Assembly: GCA_030427525.1 (NCBI GenBank)
Contig: JAUIBD010000002.1
Span: 1 to 64,000, forward strand
Length of the DNA: 64,000 nt
Direction of reading: 5' to 3'
From: a bacterium
GTDB lineage: Bacteria; Patescibacteriota; Saccharimonadia; Saccharimonadales; Saccharimonadaceae
Below the pieces are notes generated by a model. The model worked only from the letters and a program-made list of their open reading frames with translations. It was not told the DNA's origin and ran no database searches. A program made the position numbers and the translations under genes. This document shows, in pieces, positions 24,521 through 34,031 of the stretch; the stretch's first letter is position 1; each line of letters starts with the position of its first letter.

Positions 24521-26205
24521 TGATCACCCCGAACGAACTCTTCTTTTTCAAGGTGTAGCAATATTTGGTTTGCGAGTTCTTCTGGTGTATTTTCGACGGT
24601 GTTGAGCACAATTTCTGCATCAGTTGGTTCTTCATATGGGTCAGAGATACCGGTGAACTCTTTGATTTTGCCAGCACGTGCTGCTGCGTATAAGCCCTTA
24701 CGATCACGACCTTCGCAGACATCAAGCGGGGTTGCGACGTGTACTAGCAAGAAATTACCACCGTTGCCGCGTACCATGCTGCGGACTTCCTTCCGAACAT
24801 TATCATATGGGGCAATCGGTGCGCATATAGCGATACCGCCGTGCTTAGAAATCTCAGCTGCTACATAGCCAATGCGCTTTACGTTTAGGTCGCGGTGTTC
24901 TTTCGAAAAGCCTAGTTCGCTTGAAAGATTTTTTCGCACCACATCGCCGTCAAGTAATGTTACTGAGCGTCCACCCTGTTCCATCATTTTTACCATTAAA
25001 GCGTTGGCAATAGTTGACTTGCCAGAGCCAGACAGGCCTGTAAAGAAAACGGTGAAGCCTTGTTGATGGCGAGGTTTGTAGGTTCGACGAAGTTCTTTCG
25101 CAACCTCTGGGTAGGTAAACCACTCCGGTAGTTCACGACCATCAGCCAGGCGTGCGCGAAGCTGCGTACCTGATAGCTTCATCACTTCCATACCTTCTGG
25201 TACTTCGTTTACATCCATGTATTTATCGAGTTCTTTTACGTACACCAGGAAGCCTGCTTCGACAATTTCAATGCCAATTTCTTCAGCGTATTCTCGCGCC
25301 ATAGCCATGGCTGCCATTGGGTCGTAGAAATCATTACCTTCTGAGTCAGCACCAGGACCAGCGTGGTCGCGGCCAACAATAAAGTGTGTTACGCCGTAGT
25401 TTTTGCGTATTATCGCATGCCAGACTGCTTCACGCGGGCCTCCCATACGCATAGCGAGTGGAAGCAGGGAGATCATAGCGGTTGAAGCCGGGAAGCGTTT
25501 CACCACCTCTTTATATACACGCACACGGGTATAGTGATCGACATCGCCTGGTTTAGTCATACCAACGACTGGGTGAATCAATACGGCAGCTTCTGCCTTT
25601 TTAGCTGACTGCAACACAGCTTCTGCGTGATTTCGGTGCATTGGATTACGCGTTTGGAACGCAACAATTTTTGTCCAACCCATTTTTTTGAAGTGCTCTT
25701 TTAGTTCCGCGGGTGTCAGACGGATTTCATTGAAGTCGTAGTAAGAAGGCAGCTCTAGACCCTCGAGCGTTCCGCCAACATAGTATTCACCAGCAAAGTC
25801 GTGCAGATAGCTGACTGCCGGATGTGCTTTGTCATCTTTGCCGAACACTTGCTCGGCTTCCTTGCTTTTGTTTGGTTTCCAAACGTCACCAACCGTCAGA
25901 ATTGCTAGCACTACACCTTCTTGGTCGCGCAAGGCTACTTTCTCGCCCTTCTTCAAGCTTTTAGCAAAATCTTCATCGGCATCCAGAGTGATCGGCATTG
26001 GCCATAATGTGCCATCGGCCAAGCGCATGTCTTTACACACACTATCGTAATCTTTTTGGTTCATGAAACCGTCTAGCGGCGCGAAGGCGCCATTTAAAAG
26101 CATCTCGGTGTCACACACTTGGCGTGGTGTTAGGTTCCAGCTTTTATAATCAGCACTCTTAGCTTTATATTCAGTTTTTTGCTTTTCAGACACTAAAAGA
26201 CTCAT
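24517..26205 (-). CDS. Bifunctional ATP sulfurylase / APS kinase (PAPS synthetase)
   Basis: 562 residues. ATP sulfurylase (about 1-385): QTRNPMHRNHAEAVLQ with the H-x-x-H nucleotide site, GRDHAGPGAD, and LSGTQLRARLADG. APS kinase (about 390-555): P-loop FFTGLSGSGKSTIANAL, LLDGDVVRKNLSSELGFS, ICAPIAPYDNVR. Fusions in this order (Sat then CysC) are known from Aquifex and fungi-like sequences. The product is PAPS, the universal sulfate donor. No APS or PAPS reductase or sulfite reductase is in the window. Promoter with extended -10 TGG-TATAAT upstream and GGAGG about 11 bases before the ATG. Confidence 0.95.
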   Translation of the reverse strand: MSLLVSEKQKTEYKAKSADYKSWNLTPRQVCDTEMLLNGAFAPLDGFMNQKDYDSVCKDMRLADGTLWPMPITLDADEDFAKSLKKGEKVALRDQEGVVLAILTVGDVWKPNKSKEAEQVFGKDDKAHPAVSYLHDFAGEYYVGGTLEGLELPSYYDFNEIRLTPAELKEHFKKMGWTKIVAFQTRNPMHRNHAEAVLQSAKKAEAAVLIHPVVGMTKPGDVDHYTRVRVYKEVVKRFPASTAMISLLPLAMRMGGPREAVWHAIIRKNYGVTHFIVGRDHAGPGADSEGNDFYDPMAAMAMAREYAEEIGIEIVEAGFLVYVKELDKYMDVNEVPEGMEVMKLSGTQLRARLADGRELPEWFTYPEVAKELRRTYKPRHQQGFTVFFTGLSGSGKSTIANALMVKMMEQGGRSVTLLDGDVVRKNLSSELGFSKEHRDLNVKRIGYVAAEISKHGGIAICAPIAPYDNVRKEVRSMVRGNGGNFLLVHVATPLDVCEGRDRKGLYAAARAGKIKEFTGISDPYEEPTDAEIVLNTVENTPEELANQILLHLEKEEFVRGDQ

Positions 26206-26244
26206 CGCCTATTTTTCCTCCACATACGGTCAGTTTAACTCTTA

Positions 26245-26280
26245 CTATTATACCAGAGCACTGCCCCTATTCAGTGCTAC
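26245..26280. promoter_or_regulatory. Divergent promoter region of sat-cysC and the flippase-like gene
   Basis: Minus strand TGG-TATAAT near 26247-26256 serves sat-cysC. Plus strand TGC-TACAAT (about 26275-26283) serves the gene at 26296. Both are extended -10 elements and no clear -35 is seen. Confidence 0.5.
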
Positions 26281-26295
26281 AATTACTGTAGCACT

Positions 26296-27234
26296 ATGAA
26301 ACATCCAAAAACCCTAGTTCGAATCGTTTTAACAGTCTTGGTATTGGGCCTACTTGGATGGTTTGTTGCAAAAAATTGGGACGATTTCTCCAGCTTACGC
26401 ATCATTCACCCATGGATTCTCCTGCTTTCGGTGCCAATAACCATACTAAGTTTGTACTCTGCGGGTATGGTTAACGAGATAACTATGGAGCCTCATGGTA
26501 TAAAGCCTTCGCGCAAAGAGGTATTTGCACTGGCCGCAGCCAATCGTTTTCTTAACCAGGTTGCCACCAACTATGCTGGTGCTACGATGCGCGCGGTGTA
26601 TTTTAAAAAGAAATACGGTGTTTCTTATACGAAATTCTCTTCAAGCTTTGCGGTTGCAAATGTTTTACAAATTTTGATTTCTTGTCTCCTTGCTATTGGT
26701 ATGTTTATCGTTATATCTGGTGGCGTCAATAAAATAGGCAGCATTGTCACGATTTTGATTGCAGGTGGAGTGTTGGTGTTGGCACTGTTTTTACCAACGC
26801 GAACGATAGAGCGTATGATTGATTTTTTTCGGAGCAAGCTGAACATAAAAGCACTCGGGCATCTGCGCAACCTTGTCACAGAATACGGTCATGTTCGTTC
26901 GCATCCTAAAATGTTTCAAAGGATGGCTTTTTGGATGGTATCCCTGACTATCATCTCAGGAGTAATAATTTATCTTCTCTATTTCTCACTTGGTACTAAT
27001 ATCACTGTCTTGGAAGCAATTTTTATTGCTGGCATGACAAATCTTGCTATTATACTTTCCGTAACCCCCGCCGGGCTTGGCATTCGTGAAGGGATGATTG
27101 TATTTAGCGCGAGCATCATAGGTGTCTCACCAGTTGTGTCTCTTGCTGTATCCATTTTATTACGCGTTGTTATTGCTCTCGTCAGTGGGGCTATTAGTCT
27201 TATCTTCATTAGGACACTAACGCGCTACAACTAA
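26296..27234 (+). CDS. Lysylphosphatidylglycerol-synthase-TM / AglD-like integral membrane protein
   Basis: 312 residues with about eight helices (first at 8-25). Conserved features of the UPF0104/LPG_synthase_TM family are visible: AANRFLNQVATNYAGATMRAV (about 76-97), with polar residues inside helices, and LSVTPAGLGIREGMIVFSAS (about 254-273). Members act on lipid-linked substrates, as the membrane domain of MprF or as AglD-like and flippase-like partners of lipid-linked glycan assembly. The MprF catalytic domain is absent. Within a glycan locus, handling of polyprenyl-linked sugars is the better guess. Confidence 0.8.
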   Translation: MKHPKTLVRIVLTVLVLGLLGWFVAKNWDDFSSLRIIHPWILLLSVPITILSLYSAGMVNEITMEPHGIKPSRKEVFALAAANRFLNQVATNYAGATMRAVYFKKKYGVSYTKFSSSFAVANVLQILISCLLAIGMFIVISGGVNKIGSIVTILIAGGVLVLALFLPTRTIERMIDFFRSKLNIKALGHLRNLVTEYGHVRSHPKMFQRMAFWMVSLTIISGVIIYLLYFSLGTNITVLEAIFIAGMTNLAIILSVTPAGLGIREGMIVFSASIIGVSPVVSLAVSILLRVVIALVSGAISLIFIRTLTRYN

Positions 27235-27260
27235 CATCTTTGATATAATTGGATGTATCT

Positions 27261-28184
27261 ATGACAAGTCAGAAAAAACCAACGCTTGATTTCATATGCA
27301 TCGGTGCAGCGAAATCGGCCACTACAACACTTTACGAATTGATTAAAGATCACCCGGAAGTATCACTACCCTCAACAAAAGAAGCGCCGTTTTTTAGCGA
27401 TGACAGGGTGTATGGCAAGGGTATCGACTGGTATCTAAAAACCTATTTCACACAGACAAAAGGTAAAAAGACGGGCACTGTCACACCGCAATATATGATT
27501 GGTGAAGGCAGCGTATCTTCTGATGCGGTAGCAGAGCGTATTTATAAAGATTCTCCGAATGTGAAACTTATCGTCTTAGTCAGACATCCCGTTAAGCGCG
27601 CGTTCTCGCACTATCGTATGTTAAAAAAACGTGGGTATGACAGCCGCAGTTTTGAAGAAGCCGCCGAAGCAAACATGAAAGGCGACGCCCAGATTCCTGG
27701 CTACAGCGAGCCCGATAGTGACTACGTTGGGTTTAGCCGGTACGGGCACATTCTCGCTCGCTACTACGAATTATTTCCTAAAAAAAATATTCTTGTCTTT
27801 ACCACCGATGAATTACAAAACTCACCAGAAATCCTACTTAAAACATTTTTCAAATTTATTGGGGTTGATGATACATATACGCCAGAGACGACGGAAGTTG
27901 TTTCACGCAAAGGTGGTAGTAAGCCGCGTGTTCGTTTTTTGACCCCCGGCTTTATTTTTCAAATACCATTTGTAAAAACTGTGTGGCAGAATTATACTCC
28001 CCAAGGCATTCGCCGGCGTATCGAGTACTCCCTCAACTTGTGGAATACCTCGCCCGATAATGAGAAGCTAGATACAGAAACCAAGACATATGAAAAACTA
28101 GTAGACTACTTTAGGCCTGACATAGAATTGTTCGAGAAGCTAACTGGTAAAAAAGTACCTTGGAAGGAATGGTCAAAGAAATGA
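27261..28184 (+). CDS. PAPS-dependent sulfotransferase
   Basis: 307 residues from the ATG at 27261; a TTG at 27249 would add four residues but lies within the region just after the -10 (TATAAT 27244-27249). 5'-phosphosulfate loop: FICIGAAKSATTTLYELIKD (about 9-28), with HPEVSLPSTKEAPFFSDD. 3'-phosphate loop: LIVLVRHPVKRAFSHYRMLK (about 107-126). These are the two PAPS-binding motifs of the Sulfotransfer_1 family (heparan sulfate N-sulfotransferase/NodH group). Cytoplasmic, no signal. It would move sulfate from PAPS to a sugar before export. ATGA overlap with the next glycosyltransferase gene. Confidence 0.9.
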   Translation: MTSQKKPTLDFICIGAAKSATTTLYELIKDHPEVSLPSTKEAPFFSDDRVYGKGIDWYLKTYFTQTKGKKTGTVTPQYMIGEGSVSSDAVAERIYKDSPNVKLIVLVRHPVKRAFSHYRMLKKRGYDSRSFEEAAEANMKGDAQIPGYSEPDSDYVGFSRYGHILARYYELFPKKNILVFTTDELQNSPEILLKTFFKFIGVDDTYTPETTEVVSRKGGSKPRVRFLTPGFIFQIPFVKTVWQNYTPQGIRRRIEYSLNLWNTSPDNEKLDTETKTYEKLVDYFRPDIELFEKLTGKKVPWKEWSKK

Positions 28185-29443
28185 GCCACAAGCCTATGCG
28201 TGTACTGTTTACTACGTCTACCATGCCCGCGTCTGACGATGACCCCGTGCCCGCCTTTGTAAAAGACGAGGCTATTTCCATGAAGAGGTTGTACCCACAC
28301 CTACACATAGACATTCTGGCGCCGCATAATGGCTACGGCAATACAAAATCATATCAGAAACTTGAGCATTATGATGAATATCGTTTTCACTACTTTTGGC
28401 CGTTTCGCTGGGAAACGTTGACCGGTAAAGGCATTCAGCCTGCTCTGAAAAAAAATAAACTGCTATATCTTCAACTACCTGGCTTGTTTATTGCACAATT
28501 TTTTGCCACGCTTCGTCTAATTCGTAAAACGAAACCAGATGTACTGTACGCACACTGGTTTACCCCACAAGCACTGACCGGTGCAGTCGCCGCAAAACTG
28601 ACTGGCACACCGCTTGTTTTTGACACGCAAGCTTCTGATGCAATTGTGCTAAAGGTGGTGCCGTTTTCGAAGAAAATAGTTGCATGGGTGTGCAAACAAG
28701 CTGTTTCCTACACAGTTCCTTCACAGCAAACACTTGATAAGCTGCTGTACTTTGCAACACCAGAAAACAAGGACGATATTTTGAGTAAAGTCACGATGGT
28801 GCCGTATGGTACAAACAAGGTCGAGGTAGATGCTACTCTAGTGAAACGAGTTGAGAAAACCTACAAACTAAAAGGTAAACATGTGCTCTACTTCATTGGA
28901 CGCCTGGTAGACAGAAAGGGTGTGGATACACTCATAGAAGCCTTCAGCGAGCTGAACAATGCCGATGACACGCTTCGATTAGTAATCGTGGGCGATGGTC
29001 AAGACAGAGCGAAACTTGAAGCATTGACCAAAGAAAAAGGCGTAGAAAACAGCGTTATATTTACAGGCTTTATGACTGGTAATGACCGATACGGCCTACT
29101 GAAACTTTCAACTGCTTGTGTTATACCATCAGTCACCATTAAAGATCAGTCTGAGGGGCTACCAGTCGTCTTCATGGAAGGACTCATGTACGGAAAGCCG
29201 ATGGTTATTAGCGATGCCACCGGAGCTCACGAAATTGTAGATGATGGCAAAAACGCGATTGTCGTTAAATCTGGCGATAAAGACAGCCTTCGTGATGGCA
29301 TAGACAAAGTGCTTGCACTCGATAAAAAATCGCTTGCCTCACTGAACGCTGCAGCACTGAAATTATCAGAGCAATTTTCTTGGAATAGTATTGCGAAGCG
29401 ACGCTACAATGCACTACTAAAACCAATAGCGCGTAAAGATTAA
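28181..29443 (+). CDS. Family 4 glycosyltransferase
   Basis: 420 residues from the ATG overlapping the sulfotransferase stop (ATGA). GT-B fold: N-terminal domain with RVLFTTSTMPAS, FFATLRLIRKTKPDVLYAHW; C-terminal donor domain with LYFIGRLVDRKGVDTLIEAF (about 232-251), VIVGDGQDRAKLE and the E-x7-E nucleotide-sugar motif in SEGLPVVFMEGLMYGKPMV. A retaining glycosyltransferase of unknown donor and acceptor. Translational coupling to the sulfotransferase suggests that they act on the same glycan. Confidence 0.9.
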   Translation: MSHKPMRVLFTTSTMPASDDDPVPAFVKDEAISMKRLYPHLHIDILAPHNGYGNTKSYQKLEHYDEYRFHYFWPFRWETLTGKGIQPALKKNKLLYLQLPGLFIAQFFATLRLIRKTKPDVLYAHWFTPQALTGAVAAKLTGTPLVFDTQASDAIVLKVVPFSKKIVAWVCKQAVSYTVPSQQTLDKLLYFATPENKDDILSKVTMVPYGTNKVEVDATLVKRVEKTYKLKGKHVLYFIGRLVDRKGVDTLIEAFSELNNADDTLRLVIVGDGQDRAKLEALTKEKGVENSVIFTGFMTGNDRYGLLKLSTACVIPSVTIKDQSEGLPVVFMEGLMYGKPMVISDATGAHEIVDDGKNAIVVKSGDKDSLRDGIDKVLALDKKSLASLNAAALKLSEQFSWNSIAKRRYNALLKPIARKD

Positions 29444-30966
29444 TTTTCTTTTACCAGTGGAGCCAATATTTTTTTGGCGTGCGTATTCGCACTTGTTACT
29501 ACACTATTGTTCCAGTACCACGATGTATCGCTTTTGACGATGTGTGTAATGACTCCGCCGCCCTGCGTCAACAATAGAAGCATTGTGACTAACCCAGCGA
29601 ATTTAGCAGTGGCCGAGAACCTTCTAAATACGTACGCTGAAGCTGAAACTGCAACAATAAGTGCAATCGGTATAACGGTGAGTAGGTATCTTGGTTGCGT
29701 TGCAAACACCAAATGGAAGTTTCTATATATAAGATAGTTGTTTATAAAGACAACCACCGTTAGTGCAACCATGTTAACTATAAGAAACCACATCGCGCTA
29801 TTGAACCGACGCCCTCTCCACGAATAGACTGTCACCAATGCTGCCAAGATAGTACCAAAGAAAATTATTTGGTTCAGAATGGGAATTTGTTCGTTCAATA
29901 TAACACGGCCGCTTGGCAATGTTGCACCCGTCATAACGGTAAAATTCACCATGTTCGTATACCAGACATAGCTGTAGTGAGAAATCGGCATAAGCGGCCT
30001 AGAAGGAGCCGTTGCCTTCGCGTCAATATTCCTTTTTGCGACAGGGTTAGCGCCACATCTTTCAACTGACAGTATCTGCTCGCATTTGGGCCTTGGAGCC
30101 CCATACACAAGTACGTTTCTTGTGTACATAAAACTAAACAAACCAATAATAAGTATAGCTAAGCTCAAACCTATAATGGCTGTGCGTCGTTGCGTTTGCT
30201 TGAATGAACGAGCAAGTTGTTGCGCGATGGCACGGAAACTTCCTTCGCGTACGCGAATCGCGACCAATAGAAACAATGTGCTGGCTGCAAACACCGGAAG
30301 AAATGTGAACTTTACTAGTGTCGTCACACAGCCAACGACCAGCAGACCAACGTACCTACTCCAGTGAATGTTACGCTCACGAAGCATGCGTACAGCCAGC
30401 AAAAAGAATATGCCCGTCATTAGAAACAGCAAATTATCATAATTCACGTGCGCCGCCACGAATGGTACAATTGGCAAAAGTACAAAGATTAGTAGCCCGA
30501 TGTGTACATATCTTTTTTTAATAGTTCGAACTTCATCGAAAACTTTTGCATATATAACAAGGCCTATTGCTACAAGAAGTATATTTAGTACTCTCAGTGA
30601 AATGATTTTAGCTACTTCATTATTCGTGATGACACTGACAACTCTATAGGGAAAACTCATCAGATAGTGATATAAGCTTGCAGTAAAGCCGGTAGTGATA
30701 TCAAGACTGCCTAGCGAATCATACGACCTTGGCTGTGTGTCCACAAAGGGGGATATGTGATTGGCGAAGAACGCTACAATTGGAACATGCCTTGCCTCGT
30801 CATAGATCATTGGGTAGCGGAAACTGAACGCAATCCAGAGTGCCTGTAATATAAATAAGGCAATAATTACATAGAGAAATTTGTTGCTATCCAGAAACAA
30901 GACAACCGGGCGTAAAAAGCGGTCGCAAGCCTGAATTCCCTTCCTGTAGTAGTCTTTTAATTTCAT
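29440..30966 (-). CDS. GT39/ArnT-like integral membrane glycosyltransferase
   Basis: 508 residues with about eleven to twelve helices. After the first helix comes YPMIYDEARHVPIV (about 57-70), whose D-E pair in the first outside loop matches the catalytic acidic pair of GT-C enzymes (PMT/ArnT). A larger outside loop (about 300-345) and NYLIYRNFHLVFATQPRYLL follow. Such enzymes use polyprenyl-phosphate sugars outside the membrane to decorate protein, lipid or glycan, and a matching donor synthase is at 22343. It converges with the GT4 gene with a 4-base overlap. Confidence 0.75.
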   Translation of the reverse strand: MKLKDYYRKGIQACDRFLRPVVLFLDSNKFLYVIIALFILQALWIAFSFRYPMIYDEARHVPIVAFFANHISPFVDTQPRSYDSLGSLDITTGFTASLYHYLMSFPYRVVSVITNNEVAKIISLRVLNILLVAIGLVIYAKVFDEVRTIKKRYVHIGLLIFVLLPIVPFVAAHVNYDNLLFLMTGIFFLLAVRMLRERNIHWSRYVGLLVVGCVTTLVKFTFLPVFAASTLFLLVAIRVREGSFRAIAQQLARSFKQTQRRTAIIGLSLAILIIGLFSFMYTRNVLVYGAPRPKCEQILSVERCGANPVAKRNIDAKATAPSRPLMPISHYSYVWYTNMVNFTVMTGATLPSGRVILNEQIPILNQIIFFGTILAALVTVYSWRGRRFNSAMWFLIVNMVALTVVVFINNYLIYRNFHLVFATQPRYLLTVIPIALIVAVSASAYVFRRFSATAKFAGLVTMLLLLTQGGGVITHIVKSDTSWYWNNSVVTSANTHAKKILAPLVKEN

Positions 30967-31023
30967 ACGGATTGTGATTAAATATAAGTATAAGGTTTAT
31001 CAATATAAAAATCAAAAAACTGT

Positions 31024-31560
31024 ATGCGAATCACAACTAAAACGATCCTTCTCGCCTCCGCTGTCGTATTGCTAGTAGTTGCCACCGGTGTTGGTGCGTA
31101 CTATTTTTTATACGGCCAAAGTGACTCTACAGACACATCGGGTAAACAGGCCAAAGATACATCGCCAGTAAACTACGAGGCACCCCGCGAGGAACAAGTT
31201 GATGGTGGCACTCAGATAAAAAAAGATAAGTACGCTTCCGATGATTCTACTGGCAGTCAGTCTGCAGCTGTAAGCCTACGATTTTCTCAGTCAGAGCAAG
31301 TAGGAAATAGCGTGCGTATTCGTACCATTATTAATACCCTCACGTCGAATGGGACCTGTAAGTTAACGGTTACTGACGCTTCAGGTAGCCAGGTATACTC
31401 AACGTCTGCTGGAGTTCAGGCTGCATCCTCTTATAGCACCTGCAAAGGTTTTGACGTACCTACTAGCGAGCTTGAAGCTGGCGTCCTTGTATTTGCAGTA
31501 GTCTTTACCAGCGATACCTCTACCGCATCAGCAAAGGTCAGTCTGGAGGTGACTAAGTGA
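31024..31560 (+). CDS. Membrane-anchored secreted protein, unknown
   Basis: 178 residues: N-terminal helix (about 8-29, ILLASAVVLLVVATGVGAYY), a charged low-complexity linker (about 35-80), then a beta-rich outside domain with two Cys (NGTCKLTV and STCKGFDV) that could form a disulfide. The strand pattern SLRFSQSEQVGNSVRIRTII then VFAVVFTSDTSTASAKVSL resembles an Ig-like fold. The stop overlaps the GTG of the large secreted protein downstream (GTGA), so they form a two-gene unit and may interact. Confidence 0.6.
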   Translation: MRITTKTILLASAVVLLVVATGVGAYYFLYGQSDSTDTSGKQAKDTSPVNYEAPREEQVDGGTQIKKDKYASDDSTGSQSAAVSLRFSQSEQVGNSVRIRTIINTLTSNGTCKLTVTDASGSQVYSTSAGVQAASSYSTCKGFDVPTSELEAGVLVFAVVFTSDTSTASAKVSLEVTK

Positions 31561-33986
31561 TTCGTTCAGCAAACCTACGACATGTGCTGCGCATCTTTGT
31601 TGCCTTCGCCTCGCTTGCGTATTTACTATTTGCATCTGGTACAGGTGCGCATGCGGCACCGGTTATCGGTTTTCAGGCAGGAAGCATTATCGATGATGGT
31701 ACATTCACAAACTATTCGACCATGTCGCCTACGGCAATTCAAAACTTTTTGAATAGCAAGGTACCGAATTGTGACACCAACGGGCAGCAACTCTCTGAAT
31801 TCGGTGGTCCCGACCTAAACAATGACGGTCGCGTCCAGCGCTGGGAATGGGGCAAGTCAAGGTATAACCAAACAACCTTTCCGTGCTTAAAGAACTGGAA
31901 AACATCAGGTGGAACTCCTGCAGCACAGGTAATTTACAACAAGGCTGTCAAATATAAAATCAATCCCCAGGTGCTCATTGTGCTATTACAGAAGGAACAG
32001 GGTCTTGTAACTGATACCTGGCCGCTAAACCTACAATACAAAACGGCAACCGGCTATGGTTGTCCAGACACAGCGCCATGTGATTCACAATATTATGGTC
32101 TAGCAAATCAATTAGACTGGGCAGCAAAGATGTTCAGGGCAATTATGAACGATAGCCCGACCTGGTATACACCATACACACTAGGTGTTAACAGAATTTA
32201 CTTCAACCCAGACCTAAGCCGGTGTGGATACACCAACGTGACAATTGAAAACCGCGCTACGCAGGCACTATATAATTACACCCCCTACCAGCCAAATCAA
32301 GCGGCACTGAATGCAGGCTACGGTACAGGAAATAGCTGTAGTGCGTACGGCAACCGAAACTTTTACCTGTACTTCACAGATTGGTTTGGAAAACCAGTTA
32401 GGTATTATGCATTCAAAGGTAACGCAAGTGCTGCCGTATATCTTTACCTTGATGGGATGAAGCTATCGGTTCCGTCTATGTCTGTTTTGCAAGACTATGG
32501 CTTTAACCCGAGCTCCATAAGAGTATTCCCTCAGGCAGTAGCAGATGGAATTCCGCTAGCAGACACTGGTGCGGGCTACAGTACAAGTATTTCCTATCTC
32601 GCAAAATCTTCATCGGACAGTGACTCAGATGGAAGCAGCCTTTACTTTGTTACGCTCGGCAAACGATTTAGAATTGTTGACCTTGCTCAATACAATGAAT
32701 TTGGCTTCAGTGGGGCGCCCATCGCAAAACTACCAATTGAATACATTAAAAAGATTCAAACCGGCGGCAACCTAGCTAACTTCATAGGCACGCCGTCAAA
32801 CAATGTATTTAAAGTGGAGGGTGGTGCAAAAAACGTCATCTTCTCATATAGCACATACCAAAGCTTAAACTCATCTGGTAGTCTGACTAGAATGAGTCAT
32901 GGTGCTGCTAGCGAGATAGCGGGTGGTGACCCGGTTGTTTCAAAAGGTACCTTTATTCGAAAGCCGAATGGCGCCATCGCGTATTATGATCCTTCGAGCG
33001 GTAACTATCATTCCGTGCCCAACCTTGAGGCTTACAACTGTTGGGGTGTTGGGAAGCTTAGTACCATGAAGTATTATCAACTGGCCCGCAATGACTATAT
33101 TGCAAGCTACACGCCTGCCTCGAGCCTCGGATGCTATACCAAAGAGTCAGACGGCACCACCTACCTCATCAACCAAGGTAAACGACACAAAATTCCCGCA
33201 TCATTCGGGCTCACTCAGACCACCTCGCATGCAGACATTAACTCTTTCTCATCAAACCTTAGTACCGTTAGCCATGACCTGTCTCGGGTGGTGAAGTCGT
33301 CAAGCTCGTCGTCTGTTTGGTATATCGAGTCAGGGGCAAAACGTCCTGTACCAAGCATGCACAATCTGGCGCTACTTGGGTTTACTGGTTCAGATATCGA
33401 CATACTGTCATCCGCCTCAGCTGCGGCGATCCCGACAAACTCGGCCAAGAAACTTGGCAGTGGTCAGATAGTTAAGACACCCGGTAGTGGTACAGTATGG
33501 GTTATCGACGGCAATAAACGCTACACTATTTCTAGTGCTTCTCTACTTGAGTCACTGGGCTTCAAGTGGAAGCATCTTGAAACATATAGTGCATCGTTTT
33601 TAGACAGTTACTACCCTGTTGACAGTACGCCACTCAGTCGCTTCATCTCTTCTCCGGATTTAAATACTATTTACTACTTTGGGCCAACAAACTGTTACGT
33701 TTTTGATGCTCAGTCCCTTACCAACTACAACGTAAATTCAAGCACGGTCACTTCCCAGCCTTTCACAACAAATTTGCTAGGTACACTGTTCAATTTATCG
33801 ACATGTCAACCAATCACAAGCTATGCGAAATCTACTGCATCATCTGCGATATATAAGGTTGAGGCAGGTACAAAGTATGCGTTTACTAGTTGGCAGTCTT
33901 TCTTGGACGACAATACTTCCCTTGCTCCAATCACTGTGTTTGATCCGTCCGTTCTTAGTAGTCTCAGTAACGGCACCCCTATTTGA
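31557..33986 (+). CDS. Secreted lysozyme-like protein with repeated surface domain
   Basis: 809 residues, GTG start. Signal peptide about 1-35 (ending GAHA). An N-terminal domain of about 250 residues is alpha-helical and lysozyme-like: KINPQVLIVLLQKEQGLVTD (about 138-157) with a Glu in the transglycosylase position, YGCPDTAPCDSQYYGLANQL, LYNYTPYQPNQAALNAGYG and YGNRNFYLYFTDWFG. I recall this set of motifs from secreted proteins of actinobacteria. From about 290 on there are at least six loose repeats of the form (L/V)(Y/W)x(V/I)x-x-G-x-K-(R/x)-x-(I/V)-x-S/P (for example LYFVTLGKRFRI, TYLINQGKRHKI, VWYIESGAKRPV, VWVIDGNKRYTI, IYKVEAGTKYAF). Probably a host-wall-binding hydrolase or adhesin. 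Confidence 0.7.
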   Translation: MIRSANLRHVLRIFVAFASLAYLLFASGTGAHAAPVIGFQAGSIIDDGTFTNYSTMSPTAIQNFLNSKVPNCDTNGQQLSEFGGPDLNNDGRVQRWEWGKSRYNQTTFPCLKNWKTSGGTPAAQVIYNKAVKYKINPQVLIVLLQKEQGLVTDTWPLNLQYKTATGYGCPDTAPCDSQYYGLANQLDWAAKMFRAIMNDSPTWYTPYTLGVNRIYFNPDLSRCGYTNVTIENRATQALYNYTPYQPNQAALNAGYGTGNSCSAYGNRNFYLYFTDWFGKPVRYYAFKGNASAAVYLYLDGMKLSVPSMSVLQDYGFNPSSIRVFPQAVADGIPLADTGAGYSTSISYLAKSSSDSDSDGSSLYFVTLGKRFRIVDLAQYNEFGFSGAPIAKLPIEYIKKIQTGGNLANFIGTPSNNVFKVEGGAKNVIFSYSTYQSLNSSGSLTRMSHGAASEIAGGDPVVSKGTFIRKPNGAIAYYDPSSGNYHSVPNLEAYNCWGVGKLSTMKYYQLARNDYIASYTPASSLGCYTKESDGTTYLINQGKRHKIPASFGLTQTTSHADINSFSSNLSTVSHDLSRVVKSSSSSSVWYIESGAKRPVPSMHNLALLGFTGSDIDILSSASAAAIPTNSAKKLGSGQIVKTPGSGTVWVIDGNKRYTISSASLLESLGFKWKHLETYSASFLDSYYPVDSTPLSRFISSPDLNTIYYFGPTNCYVFDAQSLTNYNVNSSTVTSQPFTTNLLGTLFNLSTCQPITSYAKSTASSAIYKVEAGTKYAFTSWQSFLDDNTSLAPITVFDPSVLSSLSNGTPI

Positions 33987-34013
33987 CCCCTAGGGATTCA
34001 TCACTGTTAATGC

Positions 34014-34019
34014 TATACT
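34014..34019 (+). promoter_or_regulatory. Extended -10 ahead of the rhamnan-type gene group
   Basis: TGC-TATACT (hexamer 34014-34019), twelve bases before the ATG at 34032. Confidence 0.55.
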
Positions 34020-34031
34020 AATTAGCAGAAT

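Noticed and set aside
23735-26205. Assimilatory sulfate reduction
   Set aside because: Sat-CysC and CysQ are present but no reductase is, and a sulfotransferase is nearby; sulfation explains the set better. The rest of the genome is not visible.
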